Below, in pieces: positions 35,505-47,100 of a DNA stretch of 64,000 bases. The notes beneath the pieces are model-generated. The model did no database searches. It had not been told where the DNA came from and was given only the letters and a program-made list of their open reading frames with translations. The translations under genes and the position numbers were made by a program. How positions within the stretch are numbered: position 1 is the first letter of the stretch; the number at the start of each line of letters is the position of its first letter. The stretch covers positions 1 to 64,000 of the forward strand of contig QPMI01000469.1 of assembly GCA_004431415.1 (NCBI GenBank), given 5' to 3'. This stretch comes from Cyanophora paradoxa. Lineage: Eukaryota > Glaucocystophyceae > Cyanophorales > Cyanophoraceae.

Positions 35505-35665
35505 CTACAGCTAGCTATAGCTAGGCCTTGCAGTGGCACATGCATGCGCATGTACTATATATATATGGTATGGCGAATCATGATCAGGACGCAGCGGCCG
35601 AATTCGAATGCTCCTGCCGGAACAATTCAACCGTTGAACATTATTTAAGAATTGCTAGCATTTGC

Positions 35666-35890
35666 CAAGTTGGACACGATCACGACCTAAATTAGAATCG
35701 CAACGTCCGGGCTACAAGTTTGGCCACGTGCCACCAGGCTTCAATGTACACTGCGCCACTGTGCATGCTGCTGCGGGCCCAGCCCACCGAGCTCGCGCCC
35801 GGCCATGGCCCAGGGTCCTCCAGCTCCAGGCTCGGCCCACCCTCGCCTTTCGTCAAAACCGTACAGCTGGCCAGCTTGGGCGTCTCCTAG
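35666..35890 (+). mobile_element. Family A fragment joined to family B fragment
   Basis: TTGGACACGATCACGACCTAAA, AACGTCCGGGCTACAAG, TTCAATGTACACTGCG and GGGCCCAGCCCACCGAGC match the left end of family A. CCTTTCGTCAAAACCGTACAG then begins a short family B stretch. It lies just beyond the stop of the RidA gene on the other strand. Confidence 0.65.
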
Positions 35891-35955
35891 GACTGGTGCT
35901 TTTTGATTTCGATTAATATTGCTATTTCTTTTGTTGCTCGTTATATAACTCACGT

Positions 35956-36813
35956 CTAGTCGAGCAAAGCAATTGCCTCGATCTCAACAAGGGCAGCCTT
36001 CGGGAGGGCAGCCACTGCAAAGGTCGAGCGCGCCGGGGGATCCTTGGGGAAATCTGGCAGGCGATTTTAAATGTATTAGATCAAGCAAATAGCAATCTGA
36101 AATGACAGAATCGCTTACACTTTGCGTAGATGGCATTGACCTTCAGAAGGAAGATGTTAAGAATCGGTGACCGGACTCTATAGGGAGAATTTCGCACCTT
36201 GGCGAAGTCGTCAATCTTTGCAAGAAGAATGGTGGTTTTCACGACGTTCTCCAAGCGCGAGCCGCCCGCCTGCGCGCGCGCAGCTTCACTCCGGCGCGAC
36301 GGCGAGTCGATCCTCGAGGGCGCTCACCTCGATGATCGCTTTAAGGTTTTTAAGAGCCTGCTCAGTCTGAATCTCCACATCGGTCGCGCTCTCGAAATCC
36401 ATCGTCTGCAAGTGGACGGACGGACGATCGGCTAACGCGAGGCGCGTCGCGCTTCGCTCACCGCGGGGACCAGGCCGAGGCATCCGCTCACGTACAGAGT
36501 GTCCTTTGTCTTGATCGCCTGGCTGTAGGGCCCTGCACACGTGGTCGGTCATAAAGACACGTAACAATTGGCAGACCGCACCAACGGCGGACGGCGCAGC
36601 GTCCGTTTGGACGACTTGACGCATCGCACAGACGGTAGAATGCGTGAACACGCGGGTGGCGGCAGGGCGCAGGCTGATGCTGACTGTCTCGCCGAAGAAC
36701 TGCCGAGCGGCGGTGCGCGCGCTCTTGCCGGCGACGGGCTGGGCCGCAAGCTTCGACGCGGAGGAGGGGACGAGAGTCGACCGAGAGACGACTGGAGCCA
36801 CCGAGACGAACAT
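35956..36813 (-). CDS. RIDA: RidA-family enamine/imine deaminase, plastid-targeted
   Basis: RidA (YjgF/UK114) hydrolyses reactive enamines and imines made by pyridoxal enzymes. Six exons give 190 aa: 36582-36813, 36462-36532, 36328-36405, 36198-36269, 36119-36140, 35956-36053. Conserved text: APSAVGPYSQAIKT, DTLYVSGCLGLVPA, VEIQTEQALKNLKAIIE, LENVVKTTILLAKIDDFAK, VNAIYAKYFPKDPPARST, ALPKAALVEIEAIAL. Exon 5 is only 22 nt. The first 70 residues, starting MFVSVAPVVSRSTLVPSS, are a Ser/Ala/Arg-rich presequence with an early Phe, suggesting the plastid. An upstream in-frame extension exists but lacks such features. The gene is divergent from the armadillo-like gene across a GTGACCGC-rich promoter stretch. 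Confidence 0.92.
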
Positions 36814-37071
36814 GGCGTGGTTTTCTGGTACCCTGGAGCAGCACCGCGCCGTGACCGCGCCGTGTGACCGCGGCGTGACCGCGCCGTGACTGCGGTGGCA
36901 CTGCCCGGTGACTGCCGGGTGACTGCCCAGTGTGACTGCAGTGCCCCGCACTGCCCCGTACTACCCCGCACTGGCGCGCACTGGCCCTGCAGTGCCCCGC
37001 ACGGCTCCACAGCCCCAGGCGACGGCGCAGGGAGCGTTGCCTAGTACTCCGCAAAGCCCTGCGGTGTTCGA

Positions 37072-37712
37072 ATGGAGGATTGGTACGGCTGCGAGGCGCT
37101 CGCTCAAAGAAATGCTTAGCTAAGCTGTTGCGTTGCAGGTACCTGAGAGACGCGCGTGAGCTCTGCACGAAGCTCAAAGCAGGCGGCAAGGCAAAGGAGC
37201 GTGCTCAGATTCTCATGGATCTGGCGCAAGCGAGTTTCCTCGGCGGCGAGGCGGTGCAGGCGTACGTCGGCTCCAGCGGGGTGCTAGAAACGCTTGTCGA
37301 GCTCGTAACAACGGACGAAACTTTGAGAACAGTACGTGCACAAAGCTTCCTTGGGAAATTTGTGCTGCTGAAAGCTGCGCCGCTAACCCGCCTGCCATGA
37401 CAGAAAGCTCTCGAGGCGCTGTGTGTGATCGGGCTCAATCACCGACCTATCCAGGATGCAATCCGTGACCTAGGATTCATTCGGACGTGCGCTGAACTCT
37501 TGGTAGACCCACAGGAGACCATGGTGCGGGCAATGCCGTTGTCTCCAGTTTTCATCCACGATCATGGATTAATATTTGCTGCCTCAGAGGATGTGGGCGG
37601 CCCAGACCCTTTTCGTGCTTTGCAAGTGATCTTATTTATTTCTTTCGAAATATGGCTGACTTTCGACAGGTGCGAACAATTTACTCAACCAAAAAGCAAT
37701 TCTGCAAGTTGA
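37072..37712 (+). CDS. Armadillo-like repeat protein
   Basis: Five exons, 37072-37082, 37139-37331, 37404-37523, 37588-37625, 37670-37712, join in frame to 134 aa. The first is 11 nt (MED plus two bases). The text MDLAQASFLGGEAVQAYV, GVLETLVELVTTDETL, KALEALCVIGLNHR and IRTCAELLVDP has the helical, Leu/Ala-patterned look of armadillo or HEAT repeats (two units). I do not recognise the orthologue. The last exon is uncertain: another acceptor or frame would give NNLLNQKAILQVDHI instead of the chosen ending. Head to head with RidA, 258 bp apart. Confidence 0.6.
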
Positions 37713-38585
37713 TCACATAAAGGTTGGCCCAGTTCCCTTTCTCTACAGGAAACTGTTGACATAGCGCCTTGGGGTAGGATAAGTTGGAGGCTGTAGTATT
37801 GGATGGCTGGCAATCCTGGGATGGTAAAAGTTTCCTTTTATTTGCAACCAGAACCTCCAAGGTTCACTTGATTGCAGGGCACAACGAGGCAGAAGAGCTT
37901 CTGAAGATGTTGGGATTGAGAGAACTGGATTGAATGGGCAACAATGCTTGCTCTTTCTAGCTACGGGCGCACCGGACATGTACACCCCTAGCCATCGGCG
38001 TTTTTAACCAGTACCGAAGACTGACACCATGTGCTGTTTGGGAAAAGAGCGCAACATCGCTCCCCAAACAATCGGCAGGCTTTTCGATGCTTGCACTATG
38101 TCTTGGCGCGCTTGGCCCGTCTATGACTCGCAACTCTGTTCATGATCATCTATAGCTTGATCTAGATGTCCGTGTATGACGCCCCAAGGCCTAGGTGAAG
38201 CATCTTCTTTTGTGCTCGCATATCCCTTAACGTGTGCTCACGTGCACATATCCCTTCATGTGTTGCGCGAAACTGGGTATAGGCCAATAATGCCAAACAC
38301 GACCATGGCCATGCATGTGTTGCAAACGGTCAAGAGGGTAAGCATATGCACCGGGGACTGCAGCTCGACCTTTCGCCGTCCACAAATCCGTGTTGAAAAG
38401 CTGCCCAAGAGAGGTGCATATTCCTTCCCCCGCCCCCTCAAGGAATCCAGGGCCCCAAGGGCTTCTAGTGCGCTGCTGGCACTGATGCCTGATCGGAGCA
38501 CGGATCCGCGCCAGTCGCTGAAAGGGGGGGCATTCGTGTCATTGTTACATCCTCCAAGAGAACGGGACACAATGTTGAAGGCTGC
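37713..38585. other. Intergenic stretch with second copy of repeat D
   Basis: Repeat D occupies about 37940-38050. The remainder shows no conserved ORF. The reading at 38176-38589 has no recognisable domain. Confidence 0.45.
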
Positions 38586-38908
38586 TTAGATGGCCTTCGC
38601 CAGCCCGTGCTTCACGCACAGGCGGTTGAGCGCGGCGTCCGACTCGCCCATGCTGCGAACGAAGCCGCACAGGGCGAACGTGGTGTAGTCACCAGTGTAC
38701 AGGCCAGAGTTCGGGTCAACGTGGCCGACGTTGATCTGGACGGCGGCGTGGTCCGTGGCCGAGATCAGCCGGTTGGTCGCGGAGCTACGGAGAAGATGAG
38801 TGCGCGAACGATACAGGGCACTCGCGGCCATCGCCGAGGTGTATGCGGCGACACGCACCACTTCCGCGGGATGTACAGGTCCACAATCTTGCCCTCGTCG
38901 TTCTGCAT
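38586..38908 (-). CDS. RPS21: 40S ribosomal protein S21 (eS21)
   Basis: A small-subunit ribosomal protein of the cytosol. Two exons, 38859-38908 and 38586-38784, give 82 aa, the normal length. The sequence is textbook: [17 protein letters not shown], then [39 protein letters not shown] and the end KHGLAKAI. The intron (74 nt) splits the Cys codon after PRK. The start is the only ATG that gives the conserved MQNDEG beginning. Confidence 0.95.
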
Positions 38909-39329
38909 GTTGATGTTCTGGCTTGAAAACGTTAGCTCTACGCTTCGGCGTACCAGCTACCTCGCGGGCGGACGCGCGGCGGCGGCGCACCTGCCCCCTA
39001 AGTGATCGCCAGTGGCCTCGCGTACCCGGCTGAATTCCCCGCCCCCCCACGCCCAAACTCTTGCTCACATCATGTGCCGTAGCGAGTGAGCACAAGCGAA
39101 CTTAGCTGTGAGCGCGATGCAAGCTGGGCTAGGGCCATACGGCAGCTAGCGGTCTCCGGGCGTCGCGCGTACTATAGCTAACCCCTCACGCACCGGCGCG
39201 TAGCTTAGCGCAAAGCTTCTCCTTCTAGGGATTACAGGTAACCGCGCGACTTTGAAGGCAGCGCCGACCCCTCCCGCTTCATCTCGCGTTTCCGAGCCTC
39301 GCCGCAGACGATCGAGGGCGTCTTTATCG

Positions 39330-40042
39330 ATGCTACGCGATCAAGGACGTCTTTACCTCGGCCACAAGGGCTACACGGAGTGGCCGGCTGCTGCCATCGA
39401 TGCCGCGGGACCGGCAGACGTGCGGGTGCTGTGGTTGGCAGGGAACAAGATCACAGCAATCCCTGGAGCCCAGCTAGCGAAGCTGGTGAATCTAGAGAAG
39501 CTTGACGTCAGCTGCAACCTGCTGGAGACCCTGCCGATTGAGCTGGGGCGGCTGGAGCGCCTGCGGACGCTGATTTGCCACCGGAATCCTTTCGGGGCGC
39601 TGCCGGAGGCGGGGAGGCCGCGGGGCACGGAGGATAGCAACGACACGCTGCAATACATGCGCTCGCCGCAGGCCGCGCGTGCGTGGGAGCCCGCCTTGGG
39701 CCCGGGCGCCTTGGGGCCGACCCGTTTTGCAGAAGCACTCGCAGGCGCGGTCCCAGCTGCTGCGGCGCGGACGGTGCGCCGGCCTTATTTAGTTTTAACA
39801 CGCCTCGCGCTGACAATGTGTCTCAGGCGGATGTACCGGGGACGCCTCCAGCGTCGGAATCGAGCGGGGGTGCAGCCTCGTTGCCGGCAGCCACCGCGAG
39901 CGCGGCAGCGGCAGGTGCACCGCGGCTTGGAGTAATAAATGATCACAGCCCGGCGAGTGCCGCGTTCGATGAGGGACCCGTCCCGCCGAGAGCTGTGCGT
40001 GTCTTAGCGCCGCTGCTTTGGCCAACGGTTTGCGGGGCCTGA
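39330..40042 (+). CDS. Leucine-rich repeat module, copy 1 of 3
   Basis: The first exon (39330-39749) encodes MLRDQGRLYLGHKGY, then LRRs: VRVLWLAGNKITAIP, LVNLEKLDVSCNLLETLP, LERLRTLICHRNPFGALP, and a tail TEDSNDTLQYMRSPQAARA. A GT-AG intron leads to a Ala/Ser/Pro-rich exon from 39827, with a stop at 40040. The unit repeats at 40063 and 40795. It may be a separate small gene or one module of a longer protein, since each following ATG is preceded by a good acceptor (CACACAG). Function unknown. Such LRRs usually bind proteins. Confidence 0.65.
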
Positions 40043-40062
40043 CAGCGCTCCCCCGCACACAG

Positions 40063-40774
40063 ATGCTCCGGGAAGGAGGGTCTTTGTACATGTCTCACCG
40101 AAATATGTCGGCGTGGCCTGCGACAGCAATCAACGCCATCGGCCCCGCAAACGTGCGGGTGCTGTGGTTGGCAGGGAACAAGATCACAGCAATCCCTGGA
40201 GCCCAGCTCGCGAAGCTAGTGAACCTAGAGAAGCTTGACGTCAGCTGCAACCTGCTGGAGACCCTGCCGATTGAGCTGGGCGGCTGGAGCGCCTGCGGAC
40301 GCTGATTTGCCACCGGAATCCTTTCGGGGCGCTGCCGGAGGCGGGGAGGCCGCGGGGCACGGAGGATAGCAACGACACGCTGCAATACATGCGCTCGCCG
40401 CAGGCCGCGCGTGCGTGGGAGCCCGCCTTGGGCCCGGGCGCCTTGGGGCCGACCCGTTTTGCAGAAGCACTCGCAGGCGCGGTCCCAGCTGCTGCGGCGC
40501 GGACGGTGCGCCGGCCTTATTTAGTTTTAACACGCCTCGCGCTGACAATGTGTCTCAGGCGGATGTACCGGGGACGCCTCCAGCGTCGGAATCGAGCGGG
40601 GGTGCAGCCTCGTTGCCGGCAGCCACCGCGAGCGCGGCAGCGGCAGGTGCACCGCGGCTTGGAGTAATAAATGATCACTGCCCGGCGAGTGCCGCGTTCG
40701 ATGAGGGACCCGTCCCGCCGAGAGCTGTGCGTGTCTTAGCGCCGCTGCTTTGGCCAACGGTTTGCGGGGCCTGA
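40063..40774 (+). pseudogene. Leucine-rich repeat module, copy 2, frameshifted
   Basis: It is a 732-bp copy almost identical to copy 3 and, beyond its first 90 bp, to copy 1. One G is missing near 40280 (GAGCTGGGCGGC against GAGCTGGGGCGGC in the other two), which shifts the frame inside the third LRR and breaks the module. If the window is assembled correctly, this copy cannot make the full domain. Confidence 0.7.
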
Positions 40775-40794
40775 CAGCGCTCCCCCGCACACAG

Positions 40795-41566
40795 ATGCTC
40801 CGGGAAGGAGGGTCTTTGTACATGTCTCACCGAAATATGTCGGCGTGGCCTGCGACAGCAATCAACGCCATCGGCCCCGCAAACGTGCGGGTGCTGTGGT
40901 TGGCAGGGAACAAGATCACAGCAATCCCTGGAGCCCAGCTCGCGAAGCTAGTGAACCTAGAGAAGCTTGACGTCAGCTGCAACCTGCTGGAGACCCTGCC
41001 GATTGAGCTGGGGCGGCTGGAGCGCCTGCGGACGCTGATTTGCCACCGGAATCCTTTCGGGGCGCTGCCGGAGGCGGGGAGGCCGCGGGGCACGGAGGAT
41101 AGCAACGACACGCTGCAATACATGCGCTCGCCGCAGGCCGCGCGTGCGTGGGAGCCCGCCTTGGGCCCGGGCGCCTTGGGGCCGACCTGTTTTGCAGAAG
41201 CACTCGCAGGCGCGGCGCCAGCTGAGGTCAAGACAGCCCGACCACCCCGCTCCGCGCCCTCGGTGCGCAGTCCATCGAGTTCTTCTAGTTTCCGTGATGA
41301 GGACTGCAGGATCCGCCGACGATCTATGTGGAACAAGCCACGCCGAAGGGCCCTGCGCCCGTCCGCACGATTCCCGAGGCGCCCAACAAGCTGGTGCGTG
41401 TAATCTCCAAGCGTCAGCCGTGACACGCATCGAGCGAGGGTCAAAGCAGGTCAACGGGAAACTGCAGAGCGTCTCCTGGGACGCGACTGAGGAGATGCAG
41501 CTCTCATCAGAGGCATTGGAGAAGGATGAGGCCCCAGCAGTCATGCCCTGCGAAGTCGTCAGGTAA
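40795..41566 (+). CDS. Leucine-rich repeat protein, copy 3 with distinct C-terminus
   Basis: Exon 40795-41226 carries the same LRR text as the other copies (MLREGGSLYMSHRNMSAWP, VRVLWLAGNKITAIP, LDVSCNLLETLPIELG), then leaves the repeat at GAAPAE. Exons 41310-41393 (DPPTIYVEQATPKGPAPV...NKL) and 41450-41566 (VNGKLQSVSWDATEEM, ending PCEVVR and TAA) follow in frame, for 210 aa. This is the likely original gene end. Upstream copies arose by duplication of the LRR part. A proline-directed, acidic tail and LRRs suggest a protein-binding role, not further defined. Confidence 0.68.
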
Positions 41567-42358
41567 CGGAACCTGCCCGTAGGCACTCGAATGAGGAGGA
41601 GGAGTACTAAGCCGCCCGTAGGACCCCTCGGAAGCGGCTGGACCGAAGCAGCACAGGCGTTATTGACGGGCGGGTCGTTGCGGACCGGCCTGTCGAGCAT
41701 GCGGGAGTACACGCGCACTGGCGTGGCAGGGGGAAGGGCCGCAGCGCCCTGCAGAAGCTCAAAGCAGCGCTCTCGTGCCGGAAGGGCCCGAAGAAACAAG
41801 GTCGTTATGAGATCGTCTTGCTTTCGAGCTAAAAAACTCTTTCTTTCAAGTAGTTTTATAGCTGGTAGGTCTCTCTGCATTTCAAAGTGTTGTCCTACGC
41901 CAACCCCTTTTCAAACAAAAATCCGACCCCCCGTCCAACCACAAATCGATATCAAACTTGACACTTGCCTCAAGGCAGGCAGGGATCCCGAGAGGTGCAC
42001 GTGCAGGGTGGTTCGAGCTCTAAATCTGGTGTACCCCTCAATCATCTAGCACCCGGCCCTGCAAAACATCGGAACTTTTTGGATCAGGGCCTCGGCCTTG
42101 ACGTCGACGCACGTGCAAAGCAGCTGCAGCGCTCTAAGTGCGTAAGGCAATCAAGATTTGCTATCTTATTCAGTCAATATATATTCAAGATGATTCTTGC
42201 CAATTGCAAGTTGCATACGATGACAATTCTTTGTGAACATCTGACGCCCGGCCAGCCTGGCAGTGCTGTGGCACGCCGGATGCAGTGCAGCCGATTCCGT
42301 TGGAGAGCTCGAGTACCCCCCGCACACGCCTGCTGGGGGCCAAGCAAACAGGCTGCGC
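41567..42358. other. Intergenic stretch
   Basis: It holds the 3' flanks of the LRR gene and ObgC. The Arg-rich reading from 41591 has no recognisable domain. I see no RNA gene. Confidence 0.4.
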
Positions 42359-45025
42359 CTACTTGAGGGTGTCCACGGCGCTCGGGTCGAAGTCCTCCTC
42401 CCAGTCGTAGTCCATACCGGCGATGGTGACCGTGTCCCCGTTCTGAGGCACTGGGTCGGAAAGGGACCGGTTCGTGGCGCGAAGAGAAGGACGGCACCTG
42501 GACGCCGAGCTTGCGAAGCTGGGCGGAGATGCCGGTGGCCTCCAGAATGCGCTGGAAGCGGATAATCGCCTGCCGAAGGGAAGTCAGTCAATCAGCTGGC
42601 GCGCGCGGTGCGATTGCGGCGAGCAGCGCGGGCGCCTGGTAGTAGTCCCAGTTGGTCATCTTGACGACGCGCTCAATGTGCGTGCCCTCCACGACGAACT
42701 CGCCCTCGGCCACCCTGGAGCAGGCGTCAGGGGTCGCGTGGGGGAGCGAGGAGGAGGGACAGGGCGGGCTTTGTAACAGTGAAGCGGCGCTCGCTGGGCG
42801 CCATCGCCTCCTCGAGCTCGAGCTGCGGCGGACGGATTCACGGGGGGGCGGCGGCGCTCGAGCGGCCCCGCGCACCTCGCTGGCCTCGTCCGCCAATATG
42901 TCTTCCCGCGGCACGTTCTTCAGCACGCGGCTCACCCGCTGCGCAGCGTCGGTGCCGGCCGATCGCCGCCACGGCGCCCGCGGCGGCGGGCGGGGCCGGC
43001 ACCTGCAGGAGCTTGTCGAGCCCGTCGCCCGTGGCGGAGCTGACAGCCATGCATGGTATACGCTGATAGTTCAGCGCGGCCTCCACCTGCGGCGGGCGGC
43101 GGCGCGCAGTGAGGCGGAGCGGCCGGGGCGGGGGCGCGGTGTGTGCGGGCCTCGGGCCACCGGGCCTGCGCCTCGGGGAGGTCCATCTTCGTAAAAATCG
43201 CCGCTGCCGGCTGCCGGCACGTGAGCGGCGCGCTCTCGCAGGCCGGCCCTCCCCCAGGCCGGGGGCGGCGGCCTTGCCTTGTCCGCGATGCGGGGATTGA
43301 AGAGCGCCAGCTCCGTGCGGATCGCGTCAAAGTCACCCAGCGGGTCCTCCGACTGCGCTCGCGGCGCTCGGGAGGGGGCCGGCGTGGCATAGACAAGGGG
43401 GCGCGTCGGCGGGCACCTCGCCGTTGATGAGGTGGAGGATGAGGCGGCAGCGCTCCACGTGCCTGCGGGCCCGCGTCAGCTTCACGCACCCCGGCCGGCG
43501 TGAGGGCGGGGCGTACCTAAGAAACTGGACGCCCATGCCGACGCCGTCGTGGGCGCCCTCGAGGAGCCCCGGGACGTCCACCAGCACCGCCGTCTCTGCA
43601 AGCGGCGGCACGTGAGGCGCGGGCCGGCGGCGGGGCGCGCGGGGCCCGCTTCTGACCGTCCCCGTCGTTCAGGCGGGCCACGCCCAGATTCGGCGTGATG
43701 GTCGTGAAGGGGTAGTCCGCGATCTGGCGGCCCGCCCCGTCGAACGGGTTAGACGGACCGTGCGACGCGCAGGCGGGGCGGCGTGGCGCGCCTTTGGCTT
43801 GGCCGCCGTGAGAGCCGCCAGGAGCGTCGACTTGCCCGCGTTCGGGACCCCCACGAGGCCCACGTCCGCCTGCGCGGCGCTCCGTCGGCGGCGCAGGGTA
43901 GCGGGGGAGGACCCGGCGGAGGCCCGGCGCACGATCAGCTTCAGCTCGAGGTTGAGCCAGCGCTCCTCTCCGGGCTCGCCCTTCTCCGCAAGCCGCGGCG
44001 CGACGTTACGAGTGCTCTGCGGGGCCGCTTCAGCGCGCGACAGGGCGGGCGGGCGCCCCTCGCGGACCTTGAAAGCTGCATTGCCGCGGCCGCCGCGGCC
44101 TCCGCGTGCCACGACGGCCCGCGTCCGGTCCCCGGAAAGATCAACGACCAGCTTCCCTTCGGACGTCCGAACGACGGTCCCGGGAGGAACCCTCACAATC
44201 CGGTCGATGCCATAACTGCCCGCCTTGTGCTTCCCCTGCCCGTTCTTGCCACTGGTCGCGCGGAAATGCACCTGCAGCACCGTCTTTTATGGTAGCTAAG
44301 AGGCGCGCACGCGCCCCTCACGCACCTGGCCGCGGAACTTCAGCAGCGTGTTGAGCCCCGGGTCGACCTCGAAGATCACATCCCCTCCCTTCCCACCGGT
44401 GCCGCCTGTATCACATATTAGAAGCTCCAAGCGTGTACATCTTCAAGAACGAGGTGCCCGCCTGAAGGACCGCCGCGGGCCGTCTCTCGCAGGCGCAGGA
44501 AGGCAACGCAGCCGTTGCCGCCGTCCCCGCCCTTTACATTGATGTACGACCGATCGAAGAACATGTGGTCTTGATCGCCCCGCTTGCGCGGCGTGTCCTC
44601 ATCTTCGTCAAAGTCCTCGTCGGCCCACTGGGCGATTCACCAGTCAGATCGGCGCACGCTAGCTCAAGCTTGCGGGTGCGCACGTATTCGTCTTCTTCTG
44701 GCTCATCTTCAGCTACGTATTCGATCAACTCTTCGTAGACCTCCTCCTCCTCCTCCTCCTCGTCATGCTCCAGGCGCTTCTCGGGCGGGGACGTGATCGC
44801 CGCCGCCGCCTGCTGAAACGGAAGAACGGGCCTCAGCCGAAACCGCTGATCTATCCTACCAAAGAAAGATCTGTTTCGCAGCGCTGCACTGGCGGCCGGT
44901 GCGCGAAGTTGCACCGCACTCGATGGCCGTGGTCTGTGCCAGGCTAGATCGACGCCCTCTGTTTGCACACATCGTGTCTGCGAGTGCGCCGCGCTAGCGT
45001 ACACCGCGGGGATGAAGCCGTACAT
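42359..45025 (-). CDS. OBGC: Obg/CgtA family GTPase, plastid type
   Basis: Obg GTPases act in assembly of the bacterial-type large ribosomal subunit; ObgC does so in plastids. The gene starts at 45025 ([17 protein letters not shown], transit-like with early Phe). Exon 1 is 44684-45025 and ends in an acidic run ([18 protein letters not shown]). Next comes the glycine-rich Obg fold ([47 protein letters not shown]), then G1 [12 protein letters not shown]3 [27 protein letters not shown] and [15 protein letters not shown]. The OCT domain follows ([57 protein letters not shown]), with TAG at 42359-42361. Many short introns in very GC-rich DNA were not all resolved base by base. Confidence 0.9.
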
Positions 45026-45112
45026 CTCAAGCGGAATCGGAAATCCTGCAGCACGGGTACACGTGCATTGTATTGCCAAGTTGCGCTACGCGTACGAGCG
45101 CTACTAGCTAGC

Positions 45113-45218
45113 TACGCATACGGCTATATTACATTGCAAGTACCGTCGGCACAAGCGCTAGTTATTACGCATACGGCTATATTACATTGCAAGTACCGTC
45201 GACACAAGCGCTAGTTAT
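45113..45218. repeat. 53-bp tandem duplication
   Basis: TACGCATACGGCTATATTAC... starts at 45113 and 45166 with one clear difference (GTCGGCAC against GTCGACAC). It lies between ObgC and LpxA. Confidence 0.85.
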
Positions 45219-45344
45219 ACTATGATAGCGCTATACACGTAGATCATCGGATGCATTTCTTTAGCTACTTCGCAGCAAGTCCGACGGTCAGTTTTCAATT
45301 TTTTGCAAGTTTGCAACTTGCGGCAATTGAAATTTGATTCGAAT

Positions 45345-46507
45345 TCAGAATTCTGAATTGAAAGACCCTTGCATATGACCACTTCCACCGATACCCACTG
45401 CCCTGCGAAAATCAGAGACGATGGCGCACATGCTGCACTTCTGCTGATCCCTTCGGCTTCTGCACAAGGCCTCAAGGGCACTCTGATCTGCTTGCGCCAG
45501 CGATCTTAACTGCTTCTTGTCGGCAGTGGCCCTCCAGATGGCCTCTGATACGCATGAATGGTCTGGTGGGAATGCATCGAGGTCGATGCTGCCCTGCACG
45601 GCCAGCACAGCCTCCAGTAGCCTGAGGGTCTGATGGGACATCCCTCTCCTCGACAGGCCCACAATGTTTAGTCCCTGCAGGGGAGCCTCATGCATGCTCA
45701 ATCAATGACTAATATCAGCTATCCTAACCTTCGGCTTGCTTGCCATGGAGAGGCTGTGGGGTAGCACGTCAGCCTCCTCCCTGCTGTGCCCACCGACGAA
45801 GGAGCCCTTGCCGACACAGACTCCGTCCCCTATGACGCCGGCGCCCCCGATACCGACAAAATCCTCCACATTCGCGCTTTCCCCTATGACTGTCTTGTTA
45901 GAGAGCACAACCTGCGTACTTGGTGACGAGATACAGGTAGAATTCAGAAGCCTGCAAGCGTACGTGCTTGCCAACGCTGGCACGGGGCCGCAGCTCACAG
46001 TCGGCGAGGAGAAGCGATCCAGGGCCAACATGTACATCCTGCCGGGCCTTTGGAATGCGCCACATGGATCGCAGCGTAGTGAGCACCTCGAGAATGCGAG
46101 CGTGCTCGCGGACGAGCGTGCGCTCTCCAATGCGCAGAGGATCCCCGCCCTGCTCGCAATCCACTGGTGAGACTCGCAGCTTGCGATGGGCGGCTGCAGG
46201 GGCGCGCACCCCCCGCGCCTCGATGCGAACGTGCGGGAACAGAACCGCGTCCCGGCCAACCCAGACGGGCCCGCGGATTGAAACGTGCGATTTCAGTTTC
46301 ACACCTTCCTCCAGCACCGCGCCTGCGCACGGAGTATTGAGCGCGGATCGCCAGCGCCGCTTCCGTGCGGCGGACGTGCGCACCAGGGCCGACATTGCAC
46401 CACGGCCCGACATGCACGCCGGACTTGAGCAATGCAGCGCGGCTGACGCTTGCCGTCGCATGTATGCGCGCCGGCGCAGCGACCGCGAGCGATGTCGCCC
46501 GCCGCAT
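45345..46507 (-). CDS. LPXA: UDP-N-acetylglucosamine O-acyltransferase (LpxA-like)
   Basis: LpxA performs the first acylation of lipid A synthesis in bacteria. Plants and some algae keep organellar homologues. The product starts MRRATSLAVAAPARIHATA, then hexapeptide repeats of a left-handed beta helix (VSRAALLKSGVHVGPWCN, VLEEGVKLKSHVSIRGPVWV, GPGSLLLADCELRPRASVG, VVLSNKTVIGESANVEDFV, GGAGVIGDGVCVGKGSFVGG). The typical C-terminal entry GLNIVGLSRRGMSHQTLRLL and a helical tail follow, to TGA at 45345. Introns are GT-AG. Borders are clear after GPG, KPK and around 45900. The catalytic His region was not fully traceable across exons, so activity is not proved. The leader is short and the target organelle unclear. 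Confidence 0.82.
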
Positions 46508-46699
46508 CGCCCGTGCGCGCCCGGCGAGTCAGCACCAACGCGCTTTAGATCCGGAAACGGCTTGCTACAGCTAGCTTGGCAATCTGAGAAGGGCCCGGAG
46601 GCCAGTGGAGACGGAGACAAAGGCAGCGGTGCGCGTGCCACTGCAGCTGGGCGCCAGTGGTTGGCCGTGGTGGTGTAGACAGAAGCCGAAAGTTGCAGC

Positions 46700-47100
46700 T
46701 GGCCGCCAGCGACGATGTCCTGCTACTGTATACGTACCCCCGCCTGACGTATATATATACGTACCCCGCCAGGCCGGCCTGTACGTATATATATACACAT
46801 ATATATACGTATACGAACGGTAAACCGTACCGTAGCTATAGTATACGCGTATACGTATATACGTACTACGGTATACGTAGCTATAGTATACGTACTAGCT
46901 ATATATAGTACTACGGTAGTACGTATACGTACATACGTATATATATACTATATATGATACTATGATATATATATATAGGGCGCGCCGGCACTAGTGCACG
47001 TGCTAGCGCTTGCGCATGCTCTACTAGGCTAGCTATAGCTATATACAGATCTCTCCGTATACGTAGCTTTTCGAATTCAAAGTTTTATATTACGTACCTG
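46700..47100. repeat. Palindrome-rich block (TATA, GTAC, CTAG, ACGT words)
   Basis: The stretch is made almost entirely of self-complementary tetramers, for example CCGTATACGTAGC, GTATATATATACAC and TAGCTATATATAGTAC, with no coding potential. The same texture occurs at 14270-14410 and in small patches near 27585 and 62240-62300. Mechanism unknown. Confidence 0.7.
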
